A stretch of DNA of 64,000 nt from Nocardioides sp. cx-173 (GCF_021117365.1 NZ_CP088262.1:1240001-1304000), one strand, 5' to 3'. Shown: positions 29,351 through 40,019, counted from the stretch's first letter. Program-made: numbers and translations. Notes: generated from the sequence alone by a model not told the origin.

Positions 29351-31036
29351 ATGAGCGACGAGTCCCCGCAGCACGACCTGAAGCCCCGCTCCCGCGCCGT
29401 CACCGACGGCCTCGAGGCGACCGCCTCGCGCGGCATGCTCCGTGCCGTCGGGATGGGAGACGACGACTGGCAGAAGCCGCAGATCGGCGTGGCGTCCAGC
29501 TGGAACGAGATCACTCCCTGCAACCTCTCGCTCGACCGGCTCGCGAAGGCCGTGAAGAACGGCGTGCACGCGGCCGGCGGCTACCCGCTGGAGTTCGGCA
29601 CGATCTCGGTCTCCGACGGCATCTCGATGGGCCACGAGGGGATGCACTTCTCGCTGGTCTCCCGCGAGGTCATCGCGGACTCGGTCGAGACGGTGATGAT
29701 GGCCGAGCGCCTCGACGGCTCGGTGCTGCTGGCGGGCTGCGACAAGTCGCTGCCGGGAATGCTCATGGCGGCCGCGCGCCTGGACCTGGCGAGCGTGTTC
29801 CTCTACGCCGGCTCGATCATGCCCGGGCAGGTCGACGGCCAGGACGTGACGATCATCGACGCCTTCGAGGCGGTCGGCGCCTGCCTGGCCGGCAAGATGA
29901 GCCGCGAGCAGGTCGACAAGATCGAGCGCGCGATCTGCCCCGGCGAGGGCGCCTGCGGTGGCATGTACACCGCGAACACCATGGCCGCCGTCGGCGAGGC
30001 GCTCGGCATGTCCCTGCCCGGCTCTGCCGCCCCGCCGGCCGTCGACCGGCGCCGCGACGGGTTCGCGCACCGCTCCGGCCAGGCCGTCGTCGAGATGCTG
30101 CGCCGCGGCATCACCGCCCGCCAGATCATGACCAAGGAGGCGTTCGAGAACGCCGTGACCGTGGTGATGGCCCTCGGTGGCTCCACCAACGCCGTGCTGC
30201 ACCTGCTCGCCATCGCGCGCGAGGCCGAGGTCGACCTCACCCTGGACGACTTCAACCGCATCGGCGACAAGGTGCCGCACCTCGGCGACCTCAAGCCGTT
30301 CGGCAAGTACGTCATGAACGACGTCGACAAGGTCGGCGGCATCCCGATGGTGATGAAGGCGCTGCTCGACGCCGGCCTCATGCACGGCGACTGCCTCACC
30401 GTCACCGGCCGCACCCTGGCCGAGAACCTCGCCGACCTCGCGCCCCCGACCGTCGACGACGACGTCATCCGCACCATCGACCGCCCGATCCACCGCACCG
30501 GCGGCATCACCATCCTCAAGGGCTCGCTGGCCCCCGAGGGCGCGGTCGTCAAGAGCGCCGGCTTCGACGAGTCGGTCTTCACCGGCACGGCCCGGGTCTT
30601 CGACGGCGAGCGCGCCGCCATGGATGCGCTCGCGGCCGGCGAGATCAAGCCCCAGGACGTCGTGGTCATCCGCTACGAGGGCCCCAAGGGCGGCCCCGGC
30701 ATGCGCGAGATGCTCGCCATCACCGGCGCCATCAAGGGCGCCGGCCTGGGCAAGGACGTGCTGCTGCTCACCGATGGCCGGTTCTCCGGCGGCACGACGG
30801 GGCTGTGCGTCGGCCACGTCGCCCCCGAGGCCGTGGACGGCGGTCCGATCGCGTTCGTGCGCGACGGGGACCCGATCACCCTCGACGTCCTCAACCGCAC
30901 CCTCGAGGTCGAGATCGACGACCTCGAGGCGCGCAAGGTCGGGTGGGAGCCGCTGCCGCCGAAGTACACCCGCGGGGTGCTCGGCAAGTACGCCAAGGTG
31001 GTCCAGTCGGCCGCCCACGGCGCCGTCACCTCGTGA
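29351..31036 (+). CDS. ilvD: dihydroxy-acid dehydratase
   Basis: 561 residues. Converts dihydroxyisovalerate and dihydroxymethylvalerate to the 2-keto acids of valine, leucine and isoleucine. Fe-S cysteines appear in [19 protein letters not shown] and [14 protein letters not shown]; the C-terminal [14 protein letters not shown] is diagnostic. The ATG at 29351 is chosen over an upstream GTG because of the -10 spacing. ilvBNC lies 5.6 kb downstream on the same strand. Confidence 0.96.
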   Translation: MSDESPQHDLKPRSRAVTDGLEATASRGMLRAVGMGDDDWQKPQIGVASSWNEITPCNLSLDRLAKAVKNGVHAAGGYPLEFGTISVSDGISMGHEGMHFSLVSREVIADSVETVMMAERLDGSVLLAGCDKSLPGMLMAAARLDLASVFLYAGSIMPGQVDGQDVTIIDAFEAVGACLAGKMSREQVDKIERAICPGEGACGGMYTANTMAAVGEALGMSLPGSAAPPAVDRRRDGFAHRSGQAVVEMLRRGITARQIMTKEAFENAVTVVMALGGSTNAVLHLLAIAREAEVDLTLDDFNRIGDKVPHLGDLKPFGKYVMNDVDKVGGIPMVMKALLDAGLMHGDCLTVTGRTLAENLADLAPPTVDDDVIRTIDRPIHRTGGITILKGSLAPEGAVVKSAGFDESVFTGTARVFDGERAAMDALAAGEIKPQDVVVIRYEGPKGGPGMREMLAITGAIKGAGLGKDVLLLTDGRFSGGTTGLCVGHVAPEAVDGGPIAFVRDGDPITLDVLNRTLEVEIDDLEARKVGWEPLPPKYTRGVLGKYAKVVQSAAHGAVTS

Positions 31037-31048
31037 CGAGGCGTTGAC

Positions 31049-31630
31049 GTGGGCAAGGTCCACGCCGCGATCACCGGTCGGGTCCGCTCGTTCATCGAGC
31101 GCCAGCCGGTGTTCTTCGTGGCGACCGCGCCGTCGGGTGACGGCGGGCACGTCAACGTCTCGCCCAAGGGGCTGGCCGACACCTTCGTGGTCGTCGACGA
31201 GCACACCGTGGCCTACCTGGACCTGACTGCCAGCGGCGCGGAGACGATCGCGCACCTGCGGCAGAACGGCCGGGTCACGGTCATGTTCTGCTCGTTCGAG
31301 GCCAAGCCCAACGTCGTCCGGCTGCACGGCCGCGGCCGCGTGGTCGGGCTGTACGACGACGACTTCGCCGCCTGGGCGTCGCGCTTCCCGGCCAACGCCG
31401 CGGCCCGCGCGGTCATCGTGGTCGACGTCGAGCGGGTCAGCGACTCGTGCGGCTACGCGCTGCCGCTGATGAGCCTGGACCAGGAGCGCGACCTGCTCAC
31501 GCCCAACATGGAGCGCCGCGGACCCGACGGTGTGCTCGCCTACCGGCGGCGCAAGAACCGCACCAGCATCGACGGGCTGCCGGCCTTCGACGACGACGAC
31601 GACCACGACGGACCCGGGTCTGACGAGTGA
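31049..31630 (+). CDS. pyridoxamine 5'-phosphate oxidase-like flavin-binding protein
   Basis: 193 residues, FMN-binding split-barrel family. HVNVSPKGL, TVAYLDLTASGAETIAHLRQN and VMFCSFEAKPNVVRLHGRG are typical of the PPOX-like group of uncharacterised oxidoreductases. GTG start 12 bp after ilvD; its acidic tail overlaps the next gene. Function beyond flavin binding unknown. Confidence 0.8.
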   Translation: MGKVHAAITGRVRSFIERQPVFFVATAPSGDGGHVNVSPKGLADTFVVVDEHTVAYLDLTASGAETIAHLRQNGRVTVMFCSFEAKPNVVRLHGRGRVVGLYDDDFAAWASRFPANAAARAVIVVDVERVSDSCGYALPLMSLDQERDLLTPNMERRGPDGVLAYRRRKNRTSIDGLPAFDDDDDHDGPGSDE

Positions 31631-32649
31631 CCTCCCGGCGGCTCGACCGCAACGCCCTGGCGCTCGCGCTGGTGCTGGTGCTGATCGCGGCGCTGATCGG
31701 GCTGGCCTGGGGCGCCGGGCGCACCGGCGGGGACCGGGAGCCGCCGGACGCGCGCGGCGAGCGGACCGGCGTACCGAGCGCGACGCCCACGCCGACGCCC
31801 ACGCCGACGCCCACGCCGGCCGCGCCTCCGACGGCGGAGACGACGCCGGTCGACCCCGCGCCGGCGACACTGCCCGGCGGCCGGACGCGGGTCTTCGGCG
31901 GCGGCCACTTCCTGGTCGCCTACTACGGGACCGCCGGGACCGGCGCCCTGGGCGTGCTGGGGGAGACGGGGCCGGACGGGGCGCTGACGCGGGTACGCCG
32001 CGCCGCGGCGCCGTTCGCGGGACCCGGGCGGCCGGTGCAGCCGGTCTACGAGCTCATCGTCACCGTGGCCGACCCCAGCCCCGGCCGCGACGGGGACTTC
32101 AGCCACGACATCGACCGGGCCTCGGTGCTGGCCTACGTCCGCGCGGCGCAGCGCGACGGCGCGCTGCTGCTGCTGGACCTCCAGCCCGGCCGCTCGGACT
32201 TCCTCGACGTCGCGAAGCGGTGGCGTTGGGCCCTGGAGTACCCCCACGTCGGCCTGGCGCTGGATCCCGAGTGGCGCATGGGCAGGCGCGAGGTGCCGGG
32301 CGGCGTCATCGGGTCGGTGCGCGCGCCGGAGGTCAACCGGGTCTCGGCCTGGCTGTCCCGGCTGACCCGGGCCGGCCGGCTGCCGGAGAAGCTGTTCGTG
32401 CTGCACCAGTTCCGCACGGCGATGGTCGAGGACATCCACCTGGTCGAGCGCCGGCCGGGGCTGGCGATGGTCCAGCACGTCGACGGGTTCGGGACGCGCT
32501 CGCAGAAGCGGGCGACGTACGGCGCGGTGGCCCGGCCCGGCCGGTTCACGATGGGCTTCAAGCTCTTCTACGACGAGGACGTCAACCGGATGGGCCCGCG
32601 CGAGGTGCACGCCCTGCGTCCGCGGGTGCGCTTCATCAGCTTCCAGTGA
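31627..32649 (+). CDS. membrane-anchored extracytoplasmic protein of unknown function
   Basis: 340 residues. One N-terminal TM helix (LALALVLVLIAALIGLAWG), then a Thr-Pro repeat linker (about residues 52-64, encoded by tandem ACGCCG/ACGCCC units), then a soluble domain of about 260 residues with alternating strands and helices (LLLLDLQPGRSDFLDVAKRW, VGLALDPEWRMG, LFVLHQFRTAMVED, VQHVDGFG). The order of acidic/His motifs at strand ends looks like a TIM-barrel hydrolase, but no family is named. GTG start overlaps the previous stop. Confidence 0.68.
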   Translation: MTSRRLDRNALALALVLVLIAALIGLAWGAGRTGGDREPPDARGERTGVPSATPTPTPTPTPTPAAPPTAETTPVDPAPATLPGGRTRVFGGGHFLVAYYGTAGTGALGVLGETGPDGALTRVRRAAAPFAGPGRPVQPVYELIVTVADPSPGRDGDFSHDIDRASVLAYVRAAQRDGALLLLDLQPGRSDFLDVAKRWRWALEYPHVGLALDPEWRMGRREVPGGVIGSVRAPEVNRVSAWLSRLTRAGRLPEKLFVLHQFRTAMVEDIHLVERRPGLAMVQHVDGFGTRSQKRATYGAVARPGRFTMGFKLFYDEDVNRMGPREVHALRPRVRFISFQ

Positions 32650-32683
32650 CCGGGGCCGCCGAGGGCGCGGCTACCCTCTGCCC

Positions 32684-33886
32684 GTGACCGACACCGACCT
32701 CGACCAGCGCGACCCCCTCGCGCCCTACCGCGACCGCTTCGTCGGCGCGGAGACCCCGCTGGTGTACTTCGACGGCAACTCGCTCGGCAGGCCGCTGCGC
32801 AGCACCGGCCCCCGGCTGGCGCAGTTCGTCACCGAGGAGTGGGGCGGGCGGCTGATCCGGGGCTGGGACGAGCGGTGGTTCCACCTGCCCGAGACGATCG
32901 GCGACGACCTCGGCCGCACGGTCCTGGGCGCGGCGCCGGGGCAGACCGTGGTCGGCGACTCCACGACGGTGCTGCTCTACAAGGCCATGCGCGCGGCCGT
33001 GGCGGTGCGCCCCGGGCGCACCGAGATCGTGGTCGACCGCGACAACTTCCCGACCGACCGCTACGTCGCCGACGGCGTCGCCCGGGAGTGCGGGCTGACC
33101 CTGCGCTGGATCGACGTCGACACCGCCGCGGGCGTCGAGGCCGAGCAGCTCGCGGCCGTCGTCGGGCCGCACACGGCGCTGGTGCTGCTCAGCCACGTCG
33201 CCTACCGCTCGGCGCACCTCGCCGACATGGCGACGCTCACCGCGATCGCGCACGACGCCGGCGCGCTGGTGCTCTGGGACCTCAGCCACTCGGTCGGCTC
33301 CGTTCCGGTGCGCCTCGACGAGTGCGGCGTCGACCTCGCCGTCGGCTGCACCTACAAGTACCTCAACGGCGGGCCCGGCGCGCCGGCGTTCGTGTACGTC
33401 GCCGAGCGGCTGCTCGACCAGGTCAGCCAGCCGGTCCAGGGGTGGATGGGCGCGAGCGACCCGTTCCTCATGGGGCCCGACTACCGCCCGGCGCCCGGCG
33501 TACGCCGGATGCTGAGCGGCACTCCGCCGGTGGTCGGCATGCTCGCGATGCAGGACATGCTCGCGCTGGTCGAGGAGGTCGGGATCGAGGCGGTGCGCGC
33601 CAAGTCGGTCGCGCTGGCCGAGCACGCGATCGCGCTCGCCGACGAGCGGCTGCCGGGCGTCACCGTCGCCTCGCCACGCGAGTCGTCGCGCCGCGGCGGC
33701 CACGTGACCCTCAACCACCCGCTGATGAAGGACGTGACCACGGCGCTGTGGGCCGAGGACGTGATCCCGGACTACCGCGACCCCCACGGCCTGCGCCTGG
33801 GGCTCTCGCCGCTGTCGACCTCCTTCGCCGAGGTCGAGGCCGGGCTGGAGCGGGTCCGGCTCACACTGGAGCGGCTGGGAGGGTGA
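32684..33886 (+). CDS. kynU: kynureninase
   Basis: 400 residues, fold-type I PLP enzyme cleaving kynurenine (or 3-hydroxykynurenine) to (hydroxy)anthranilate plus alanine. YFDGNSLGRP, WDLSHSVGSVP and the PLP lysine in GCTYKYLNGGPG (Lys225) are diagnostic. GTG start with TACCCT exactly 6 nt upstream (leaderless). No tryptophan dioxygenase or formamidase is adjacent in the window. It overlaps the carboxypeptidase gene. Confidence 0.93.
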   Translation: MTDTDLDQRDPLAPYRDRFVGAETPLVYFDGNSLGRPLRSTGPRLAQFVTEEWGGRLIRGWDERWFHLPETIGDDLGRTVLGAAPGQTVVGDSTTVLLYKAMRAAVAVRPGRTEIVVDRDNFPTDRYVADGVARECGLTLRWIDVDTAAGVEAEQLAAVVGPHTALVLLSHVAYRSAHLADMATLTAIAHDAGALVLWDLSHSVGSVPVRLDECGVDLAVGCTYKYLNGGPGAPAFVYVAERLLDQVSQPVQGWMGASDPFLMGPDYRPAPGVRRMLSGTPPVVGMLAMQDMLALVEEVGIEAVRAKSVALAEHAIALADERLPGVTVASPRESSRRGGHVTLNHPLMKDVTTALWAEDVIPDYRDPHGLRLGLSPLSTSFAEVEAGLERVRLTLERLGG

Positions 33887-34905
33887 CGGGCGTGAGGTTC
33901 CCTCGCCCGCTCGCTCCCGGCGACCGGATCGGCGTCACGGCGCCCTCCAGCGGCGTCGGCGCCGACCTGCGACCACGCCTGGACGTCGCCGTCGACCACC
34001 TGCGCCGGCGCGGCTACGAGGTCGTCGTGGGGGAGTGCATGTCCGGGGAGGGGATCACCTCGGCGCCCAAGGACGCGCGGGCCGCCGAGCTCACCGCGAT
34101 GCTCAGCGACCCGACGATCGCGGCCGTCGTGCCGCCGTGGGGCGGGGAGCTGGCCATCGACCTGCTGGACCGGCTCGACTGGGACGTCCTGGCCGCCGCC
34201 GAGCCGACCTGGCTGGTCGGCTGGAGCGACCTGTCCACGGTCATGCTCCCGCTCACGCTCCGCCTCGGCTGGGCGAGCCTGCACAGCCTCAACCTCATGG
34301 ACACGCCGTACGACCCGGCGCCGGGCCTGGCCCACTGGCTCGACGTCGCGTCCGCGACCGGTCCGGTGACGCAGACCAGCCCCGGGCTCTACCGCGAGGG
34401 GTGGGACGACTACCGCGCCGATCCCGGCGCGACGACCATGGCGCTCGACCTCGAGGGGCCATGGCGGGTGCTCGGAGGCGGCGGCGTGGACGTCGGCGGC
34501 GTCCTCGTCGGTGGTTGCCTGGAGGTGCTGAGCCCGCTCGCCGGGACGCCGTACGGCGACGTGCCGGCCTTCGGCCGCGCGCACGCCGACGAGGGGCTGC
34601 TGGTCTACCTCGAGGCCTGCGCGGCGCCGGCGCCCGACGTCGCCCGGATGCTGCACGGGCTGCGCCTGGCCGGCTGGTTCGACGACGCGTCCGGGATCCT
34701 GATCGGCCGGACCGCGGCCCCGGACGCGCCCGGCCTGACCCAGCAGGAGGCGGTGGCCGACGCGCTCGGCATGCTCGACGTGCCGATCGTGCTGGATCTC
34801 GAGATCGGCCACGTCCAGCCGTTCCTGCCGCTGGTCAACGGCGCCAGCGCGCGGGTGGTCGCCGACGACCGGCGCCGGGAGATCACCCAGACCATCGGTG
34901 GCTGA
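33883..34905 (+). CDS. LD-carboxypeptidase (peptidase S66 / MccF-like)
   Basis: 340 residues. S66 family: N-terminal LAPGDRIGVTAPSSG, nucleophile in WLVGWSDLSTVM, catalytic Glu in VYLEACAAP and His in LEIGHVQPFLP. Members trim murein tetrapeptides or inactivate peptide antibiotics such as microcin C. Nothing in context separates these. GTG at 33883 overlaps the kynU stop; a GTG at 33892 is an alternative start. Confidence 0.86.
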   Translation: MTGVRFPRPLAPGDRIGVTAPSSGVGADLRPRLDVAVDHLRRRGYEVVVGECMSGEGITSAPKDARAAELTAMLSDPTIAAVVPPWGGELAIDLLDRLDWDVLAAAEPTWLVGWSDLSTVMLPLTLRLGWASLHSLNLMDTPYDPAPGLAHWLDVASATGPVTQTSPGLYREGWDDYRADPGATTMALDLEGPWRVLGGGGVDVGGVLVGGCLEVLSPLAGTPYGDVPAFGRAHADEGLLVYLEACAAPAPDVARMLHGLRLAGWFDDASGILIGRTAAPDAPGLTQQEAVADALGMLDVPIVLDLEIGHVQPFLPLVNGASARVVADDRRREITQTIGG

Positions 34906-34925
34906 GGAGGGACGAGCCCTACCGG

Positions 34926-35267
34926 TCAGTGCACGTGGTCGCGCCAGTCCGCGGGGACACGTCCGGCGGGGCCGGGGGCCGGCTGGTCCTCGGGGTGGGA
35001 CCGCGGCGGCGCGAGCGGCTGGCCCAGGACGCCCACCTCGCGGGTGAAGTCCCAGAACCACTCCTCGCCGGGCTCGAAGCTGGCCATCACCGGATGGCCG
35101 GACTCGCGGAAGTGGGCCGTGGCGTGCTGACCGGGGGAGCTGTCGCAGCAGCCGACGTGCCCGCACTGGGCGCAGCGACGCAGGTGCACCCACCAGCCGC
35201 CCGCGTCGTCGCACTCGACGCAGCCCGTGCCGCTCGGAGGGACGGAGGGGTCGATGCCGTCGGTCAT
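34926..35267 (-). CDS. UBP-type zinc finger protein
   Basis: 113 residues. The Cys/His pattern CVECDDAGGWWVHLRRCAQC, then HVGCCDSSPGQHATAHF and ESGHPVMASFE, matches the UBP zinc finger that in eukaryotes binds the ubiquitin C-terminus. Bacterial stand-alone versions are common in actinobacteria and of unknown role. Its C-terminal EEWFWDF is conserved in those. TAGGTT 7 nt before the ATG suggests a leaderless transcript. Confidence 0.86.
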   Translation of the reverse strand: MTDGIDPSVPPSGTGCVECDDAGGWWVHLRRCAQCGHVGCCDSSPGQHATAHFRESGHPVMASFEPGEEWFWDFTREVGVLGQPLAPPRSHPEDQPAPGPAGRVPADWRDHVH

Positions 35268-35315
35268 GCATCCGAACCTACGACAAGGTCGGCGGGGTGT
35301 GGCAGGGTCCGTGGG

Positions 35316-35732
35316 GTGGACCAGCGGATCAGCTTCGTGACCTTGGCGGTGACCGACCTCGACGCCACCCGCGCCTTCTACCTCGACGGCCTCGGCTGGC
35401 AGACCTCGCTCGACGTGCCGGGGGAGGTGCTGATGATCCGCGCCGGCGAGCACCTGGTGCTCTCGCTGTGGGACCGGGCGCAGTTCGAGGCGGAGGTCGG
35501 TCCCATCGCCCGCGGCGAGGGCGTGGCGCCGTTCACCCTTGCCCACAACGTCCCCACCCGGGAGGACGTCGACTCCGTCCTCGCGACCGCTCGCGCCGCC
35601 GGCGCCGACCCCGTCCACGACGCCTTCGAGCGCGAGTGGGGCGGCTACAGCGGTTACTTCGGCGACCCCGACGGGTATCGATGGGAGATCGCCTTCAACC
35701 CCGGACCGATAGGACAGGTGGTGCTGCCGTGA
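35316..35732 (+). CDS. VOC-superfamily (glyoxalase/bleomycin-resistance-like) protein
   Basis: 138 residues with one vicinal-oxygen-chelate domain (ISFVTLAVTDLDATRAFYLDGLGW to GYFGDPDGYRWEIAFNP). Metal ligands are only partly evident, so activity is uncertain. The GTG at 35316 is the only start that includes the first strand. It overlaps the next gene (a PCD-VOC fusion) by GTGA, hinting at a joint role. Confidence 0.78.
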   Translation: MDQRISFVTLAVTDLDATRAFYLDGLGWQTSLDVPGEVLMIRAGEHLVLSLWDRAQFEAEVGPIARGEGVAPFTLAHNVPTREDVDSVLATARAAGADPVHDAFEREWGGYSGYFGDPDGYRWEIAFNPGPIGQVVLP

Positions 35733-36400
35733 GTGACCAGACGAGCGACCCGAGGAAGATCCTGGACGGGCACGAGCTCGAGACCGAGCTCCTCGCCGAC
35801 TGGCGAGTGCTGTTCTCCGCCCTGCACGGGCGCTTCGAGACCGGCGACTTCGCCACCGGCCTGCGGCTGGTGGAGGGCATCGGCGCGGCGGCCGAGGAGC
35901 TCGACCACCACCCCGACGTCGACCTGACCTACCCGCGAGTGACGGTGCGCCTGACCAGCCACGACGTCGGCGGCGTCACCAGCCGCGACGTCGAGCTCGC
36001 GCGGCGCATCAGCGACCTGGCCGGCAGCCTCGGCGCCAAGGCCGACCCGGGCGGGGTCTCGGTGCTCGAGCTCGGTCTCGACACCTGGGACGCCGACGAG
36101 ATCAAGCCGTTCTGGGTGGCACTGCTGGGCTACGAGGCGACCGGGGACGACGTCGAGCTGGTCGACCCGACCGGCACCCGGCCGACCATCTGGTTCCAGG
36201 AGACCGAGCAGCACGAGACCCCGCGGCAGCGCTGGCACCTCGACATCCGGATCCCGCCCGAGGAGGCCGACGGCCGCATCAAGGCGGCGCTCGACGCCGG
36301 CGGGACCATGGTGAGCGACGCGGTCGCGCCCCGCTTCTGGGTGCTCGCCGACCCGCAGGGCAACCAGGCCTGCATCACCACCTGGATCGGCCGCTCCTGA
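35729..36400 (+). CDS. pterin-4a-carbinolamine dehydratase / VOC fusion protein
   Basis: 223 residues. The N-terminal half (about 1-100) is PCD/DCoH-like with the active-site His pair in ELDHHPDVDLTYPRVTVRL and a TSRDVELARRI helix. The C-terminal half (about 108-220) is a VOC domain (WDADEIKPFWVALLGY, VLADPQGNQACI). PCD dehydrates 4a-hydroxytetrahydropterins; no pterin-dependent hydroxylase is nearby. The fusion suggests the VOC part acts on or binds a pterin-like ligand. GTG start overlapping the previous VOC gene. Confidence 0.82.
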   Translation: MSDQTSDPRKILDGHELETELLADWRVLFSALHGRFETGDFATGLRLVEGIGAAAEELDHHPDVDLTYPRVTVRLTSHDVGGVTSRDVELARRISDLAGSLGAKADPGGVSVLELGLDTWDADEIKPFWVALLGYEATGDDVELVDPTGTRPTIWFQETEQHETPRQRWHLDIRIPPEEADGRIKAALDAGGTMVSDAVAPRFWVLADPQGNQACITTWIGRS

Positions 36401-36420
36401 GCGCCGCCGTCCTCCACATG

Positions 36421-36438
36421 GTGGGACCGGCGTCCCAC
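36421..36438. promoter_or_regulatory. GTGGGAC/GTCCCAC palindrome upstream of the ilv promoter
   Basis: GTGGGAC, a 4-nt spacer and GTCCCAC form a perfect 7-bp inverted repeat, followed 5 nt later by a further half site TGGGAC. It lies 21 bp after the PCD-VOC stop and just upstream of the ilvB leader promoter. It could be a terminator or an operator; the extra half site favours an operator. Confidence 0.45.
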
Positions 36439-36498
36439 ACGCTGGGACGCCTGTCACACTTGGCTGACGGCACGTGACAGCGGCGATACGGTGGGCCC

Positions 36499-36540
36499 AT
36501 GCACTTCGGACTCCTCGTACGCACGGGACGCGCCCGCTGA
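36499..36540 (+). CDS. ilvB leader peptide (13 aa) of an attenuator
   Basis: ATG-CAC-TTC-GGA-CTC-CTC-GTA-CGC encodes MHFGLLVRTGRAR and then stop. Adjacent Leu-Leu-Val codons are those expected for sensing branched-chain aminoacyl-tRNA supply. TACGGT ends 6 nt before the ATG, so the leader itself is probably leaderless. The T-tailed terminator at 36563 and ilvB follow, the classical attenuation layout. Confidence 0.78.
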   Translation: MHFGLLVRTGRAR

Positions 36541-36562
36541 TCTCTGACCAGCCAGCGCGTCG

Positions 36563-36595
36563 CCCCTCGTTGCCCCGGCAACCGAGGGGTTTTTT
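36563..36595 (+). terminator. rho-independent attenuator terminator before ilvB
   Basis: CCCCTCG-TTGCC pairs with GGCAA-C-CGAGGGG (one bulge, 2-nt loop), followed by six T residues. This is the only strong T-tract terminator in the window. It sits between the leader peptide stop and the ilvB start. Confidence 0.88.
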
Positions 36596-36649
36596 GTTGG
36601 GGAAACGCCAGTGACCGTGCCAGACCAGACGTAAGGAAAAGAGCACCAG

Positions 36650-38392
36650 ATGAGCGAGCAGATGACGGGCGCACAGAGCCTGGTCAAGTCGCTGGAGGCG
36701 GCGGGCGCCGAGAACATCTTCGGCATCCCGGGGGGCGCGATCCTTCCGGCGTACGACCCGCTCATGGACTCCTCGATCCGGCACATCCTGGTGCGGCACG
36801 AGCAGGGCGCCGGCCACGCCGCGCAGGGCTACGCCTCGGCCTCCGGCAAGGTCGGCGTCTGCATGGCGACCTCCGGGCCGGGCGCGACCAACCTGGTGAC
36901 GCCGATCGCCGACGCGCACATGGACTCGGTGCCGATGGTGGCCGTGACCGGACAGGTCGGCGCCAGCGCGATCGGCACGGACGCCTTCCAGGAGGCCGAC
37001 ATCCGCGGCATCACGATGCCGATCACCAAGCACAACTTCCTGGTCACCGACCCCGCCGAGATCCCGCGCACCATCGCGGAGGCGTTCTACATCGCCTCCA
37101 CCGGCCGCCCCGGACCGGTGCTGGTCGACGTCGCCAAGTCGGCCCTGCAGGCGATGACGAGCTACGAGTGGCCGACCGAGCTGCACCTGCCCGGCTACCG
37201 CCCCGTCACCCGCCCGCACGCGAAGCAGATCCGCGAGGCCGCCCGGCTGATCCTGGAGTCGCGCCGCCCCGTGCTGTACGTCGGCGGCGGCACGATCCGC
37301 TCGGGCGCCTCGAAGGAGCTGCGCACCCTCGCCGAGCTCACCGGGATGCCGGTCGTGACCACCCTGATGGCGCGCGGCGCCTTCCCCGACAGCCACCCCC
37401 AGCACCTGGGCATGCCGGGCATGCACGGCACCGTCGCCGCGGTCGCCGGACTCCAGCGCAGCGACCTGATCATCAGCCTCGGCGCGCGCTTCGACGACCG
37501 GGTGACCGGCAACCTCGACTCCTTCGCGCCCGGCGCGAAGGTCATCCACGCCGACATCGACCCCGCGGAGATCGGCAAGAACCGCCACGCCGACGTCCCG
37601 ATCGTGGGCGACGTCCGCGAGGTCATCAGCGACCTGGTCCTGGCGCTGCAGACCGAGGCCGACGCCGGCACGACCGGCGACTACGAGGGCTGGGTGGAGT
37701 TCCTGGCCGGCGTGAAGCGGACCTACCCGCTCGGGTACGACCTCCCCGCCGACGGCGGCCTGTCCCCGCAGTACGTCATCGAGCGGCTGGGCGAGATCGC
37801 TGGCGAGGACACGATCTACGCCTCCGGCGTCGGGCAGCACCAGATGTGGGCCGCCCAGTTCGTGCAGTACGAGAAGCCGCGCACCTGGATCAACTCCGGA
37901 GGCCTGGGCACGATGGGCTTCGCGGTCCCGGGCGCCATGGGCGCCAAGGTCGGGTGCCCCGACCAGACGGTGTGGGCCATCGACGGCGACGGCTGCTTCC
38001 AGATGACCAACCAGGAGCTGGCCACCTGCGCGATCAACGACATCCCGATCAAGGTCGCGATCATCAACAACGAGTCGCTCGGCATGGTGCGGCAGTGGCA
38101 GACGCTCTTCTACAACGAGCGCTACTCCAACACCGACCTGCACAGCAAGCGGATCCCCGACTTCGTCAAGCTGGCCGAGGCCTACGGCTGCGTCGGCCTG
38201 TCGTGCGACAGCCCCGGCGACGTCGACGCCACCATCCGCAAGGCGATGGAGATCAACGACGTGCCGGTCGTCGTCGACTTCCGGGTCCACCGCGACGCCA
38301 TGGTGTGGCCGATGGTCGCCGCCGGCACCAGCAACGACGACATCAAGTACGCGCGCGACCTGGCGCCCCAGTTCGAGGAGGACGATCTCTGA
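36650..38392 (+). CDS. ilvB: acetolactate synthase large subunit
   Basis: 580 residues, TPP- and FAD-dependent. First committed step of branched-chain amino acid synthesis (2-acetolactate or 2-aceto-2-hydroxybutyrate). N-terminal [15 protein letters not shown], catalytic Glu51 in [22 protein letters not shown], and TPP motif [12 protein letters not shown] with [12 protein letters not shown]. The leader attenuator controls this operon. ilvN follows after 1 nt. Confidence 0.97.
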   Translation: MSEQMTGAQSLVKSLEAAGAENIFGIPGGAILPAYDPLMDSSIRHILVRHEQGAGHAAQGYASASGKVGVCMATSGPGATNLVTPIADAHMDSVPMVAVTGQVGASAIGTDAFQEADIRGITMPITKHNFLVTDPAEIPRTIAEAFYIASTGRPGPVLVDVAKSALQAMTSYEWPTELHLPGYRPVTRPHAKQIREAARLILESRRPVLYVGGGTIRSGASKELRTLAELTGMPVVTTLMARGAFPDSHPQHLGMPGMHGTVAAVAGLQRSDLIISLGARFDDRVTGNLDSFAPGAKVIHADIDPAEIGKNRHADVPIVGDVREVISDLVLALQTEADAGTTGDYEGWVEFLAGVKRTYPLGYDLPADGGLSPQYVIERLGEIAGEDTIYASGVGQHQMWAAQFVQYEKPRTWINSGGLGTMGFAVPGAMGAKVGCPDQTVWAIDGDGCFQMTNQELATCAINDIPIKVAIINNESLGMVRQWQTLFYNERYSNTDLHSKRIPDFVKLAEAYGCVGLSCDSPGDVDATIRKAMEINDVPVVVDFRVHRDAMVWPMVAAGTSNDDIKYARDLAPQFEEDDL

Positions 38393-38393
38393 C

Positions 38394-38936
38394 ATGAGCG
38401 CCACTCACACCCTGAGCGTCCTGGTCGAGAACAAGCCCGGCGTCCTGGCCCGGATCGCCGGGCTGTTCAGCCGCCGCGGGTTCAACATCGACTCCCTCGC
38501 CGTCGGCCCGACCGAGCACGCCGAGATCTCGCGCATGACCATCGTGGTCAACGTCGAGGACTCGCCGCTGGAGCAGGTCACCAAGCAGCTCAACAAGCTG
38601 GTCGAGGTCATCAAGATCGTCGAGCTCGACCCGCAGGCCTCGGTCAACCGCGAGCTGATCCTGGTCAAGGTCGCGGCCACGGCCGAGACCCGCGGCCAGG
38701 TGCTCGACACCGTCCAGCTGTTCCGCGCCAAGGTCATCGATGTCGCCAGCGACGCCGTGACCATCCAGCTGGTCGGCAACGCCGCCAAGATCGGCGACTT
38801 CCTGCGCGTGCTCGAGCCGTTCGGCGTGCGCGAGCTCGTCCAGTCCGGCCAGGTCGCCATCGGCCGTGGCTCCCGCTCCATCTCCGAGCGCAGCCTGCGC
38901 CCGGTTGTCGTGCCTGCCCCGCCCGCCGCGGGCTGA
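38394..38936 (+). CDS. ilvN: acetolactate synthase small (regulatory) subunit
   Basis: 180 residues. N-terminal ACT domain (HTLSVLVENKPGVLARIAGL, RRGFNIDSLAVG) that binds valine for feedback inhibition, then the ALS small-subunit C-domain (NRELILVKVAA, ELVQSGQVAIGRG). Directly behind ilvB. Confidence 0.96.
   Translation: MSATHTLSVLVENKPGVLARIAGLFSRRGFNIDSLAVGPTEHAEISRMTIVVNVEDSPLEQVTKQLNKLVEVIKIVELDPQASVNRELILVKVAATAETRGQVLDTVQLFRAKVIDVASDAVTIQLVGNAAKIGDFLRVLEPFGVRELVQSGQVAIGRGSRSISERSLRPVVVPAPPAAG

Positions 38937-40019
<1,083 letters not shown>

Noticed and set aside
31781..31815. Tandem ACGCCC/ACGCCG repeats as a possible CRISPR or VNTR.
   Set aside because: They encode the Thr-Pro linker of a membrane protein in frame; there are no spacers and no cas genes.
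29159..31870. A 903-codon minus-strand open frame opposite ilvD.
   Set aside because: Shadow of ilvD; repetitive His/Asp/Arg composition and no recognisable domain.
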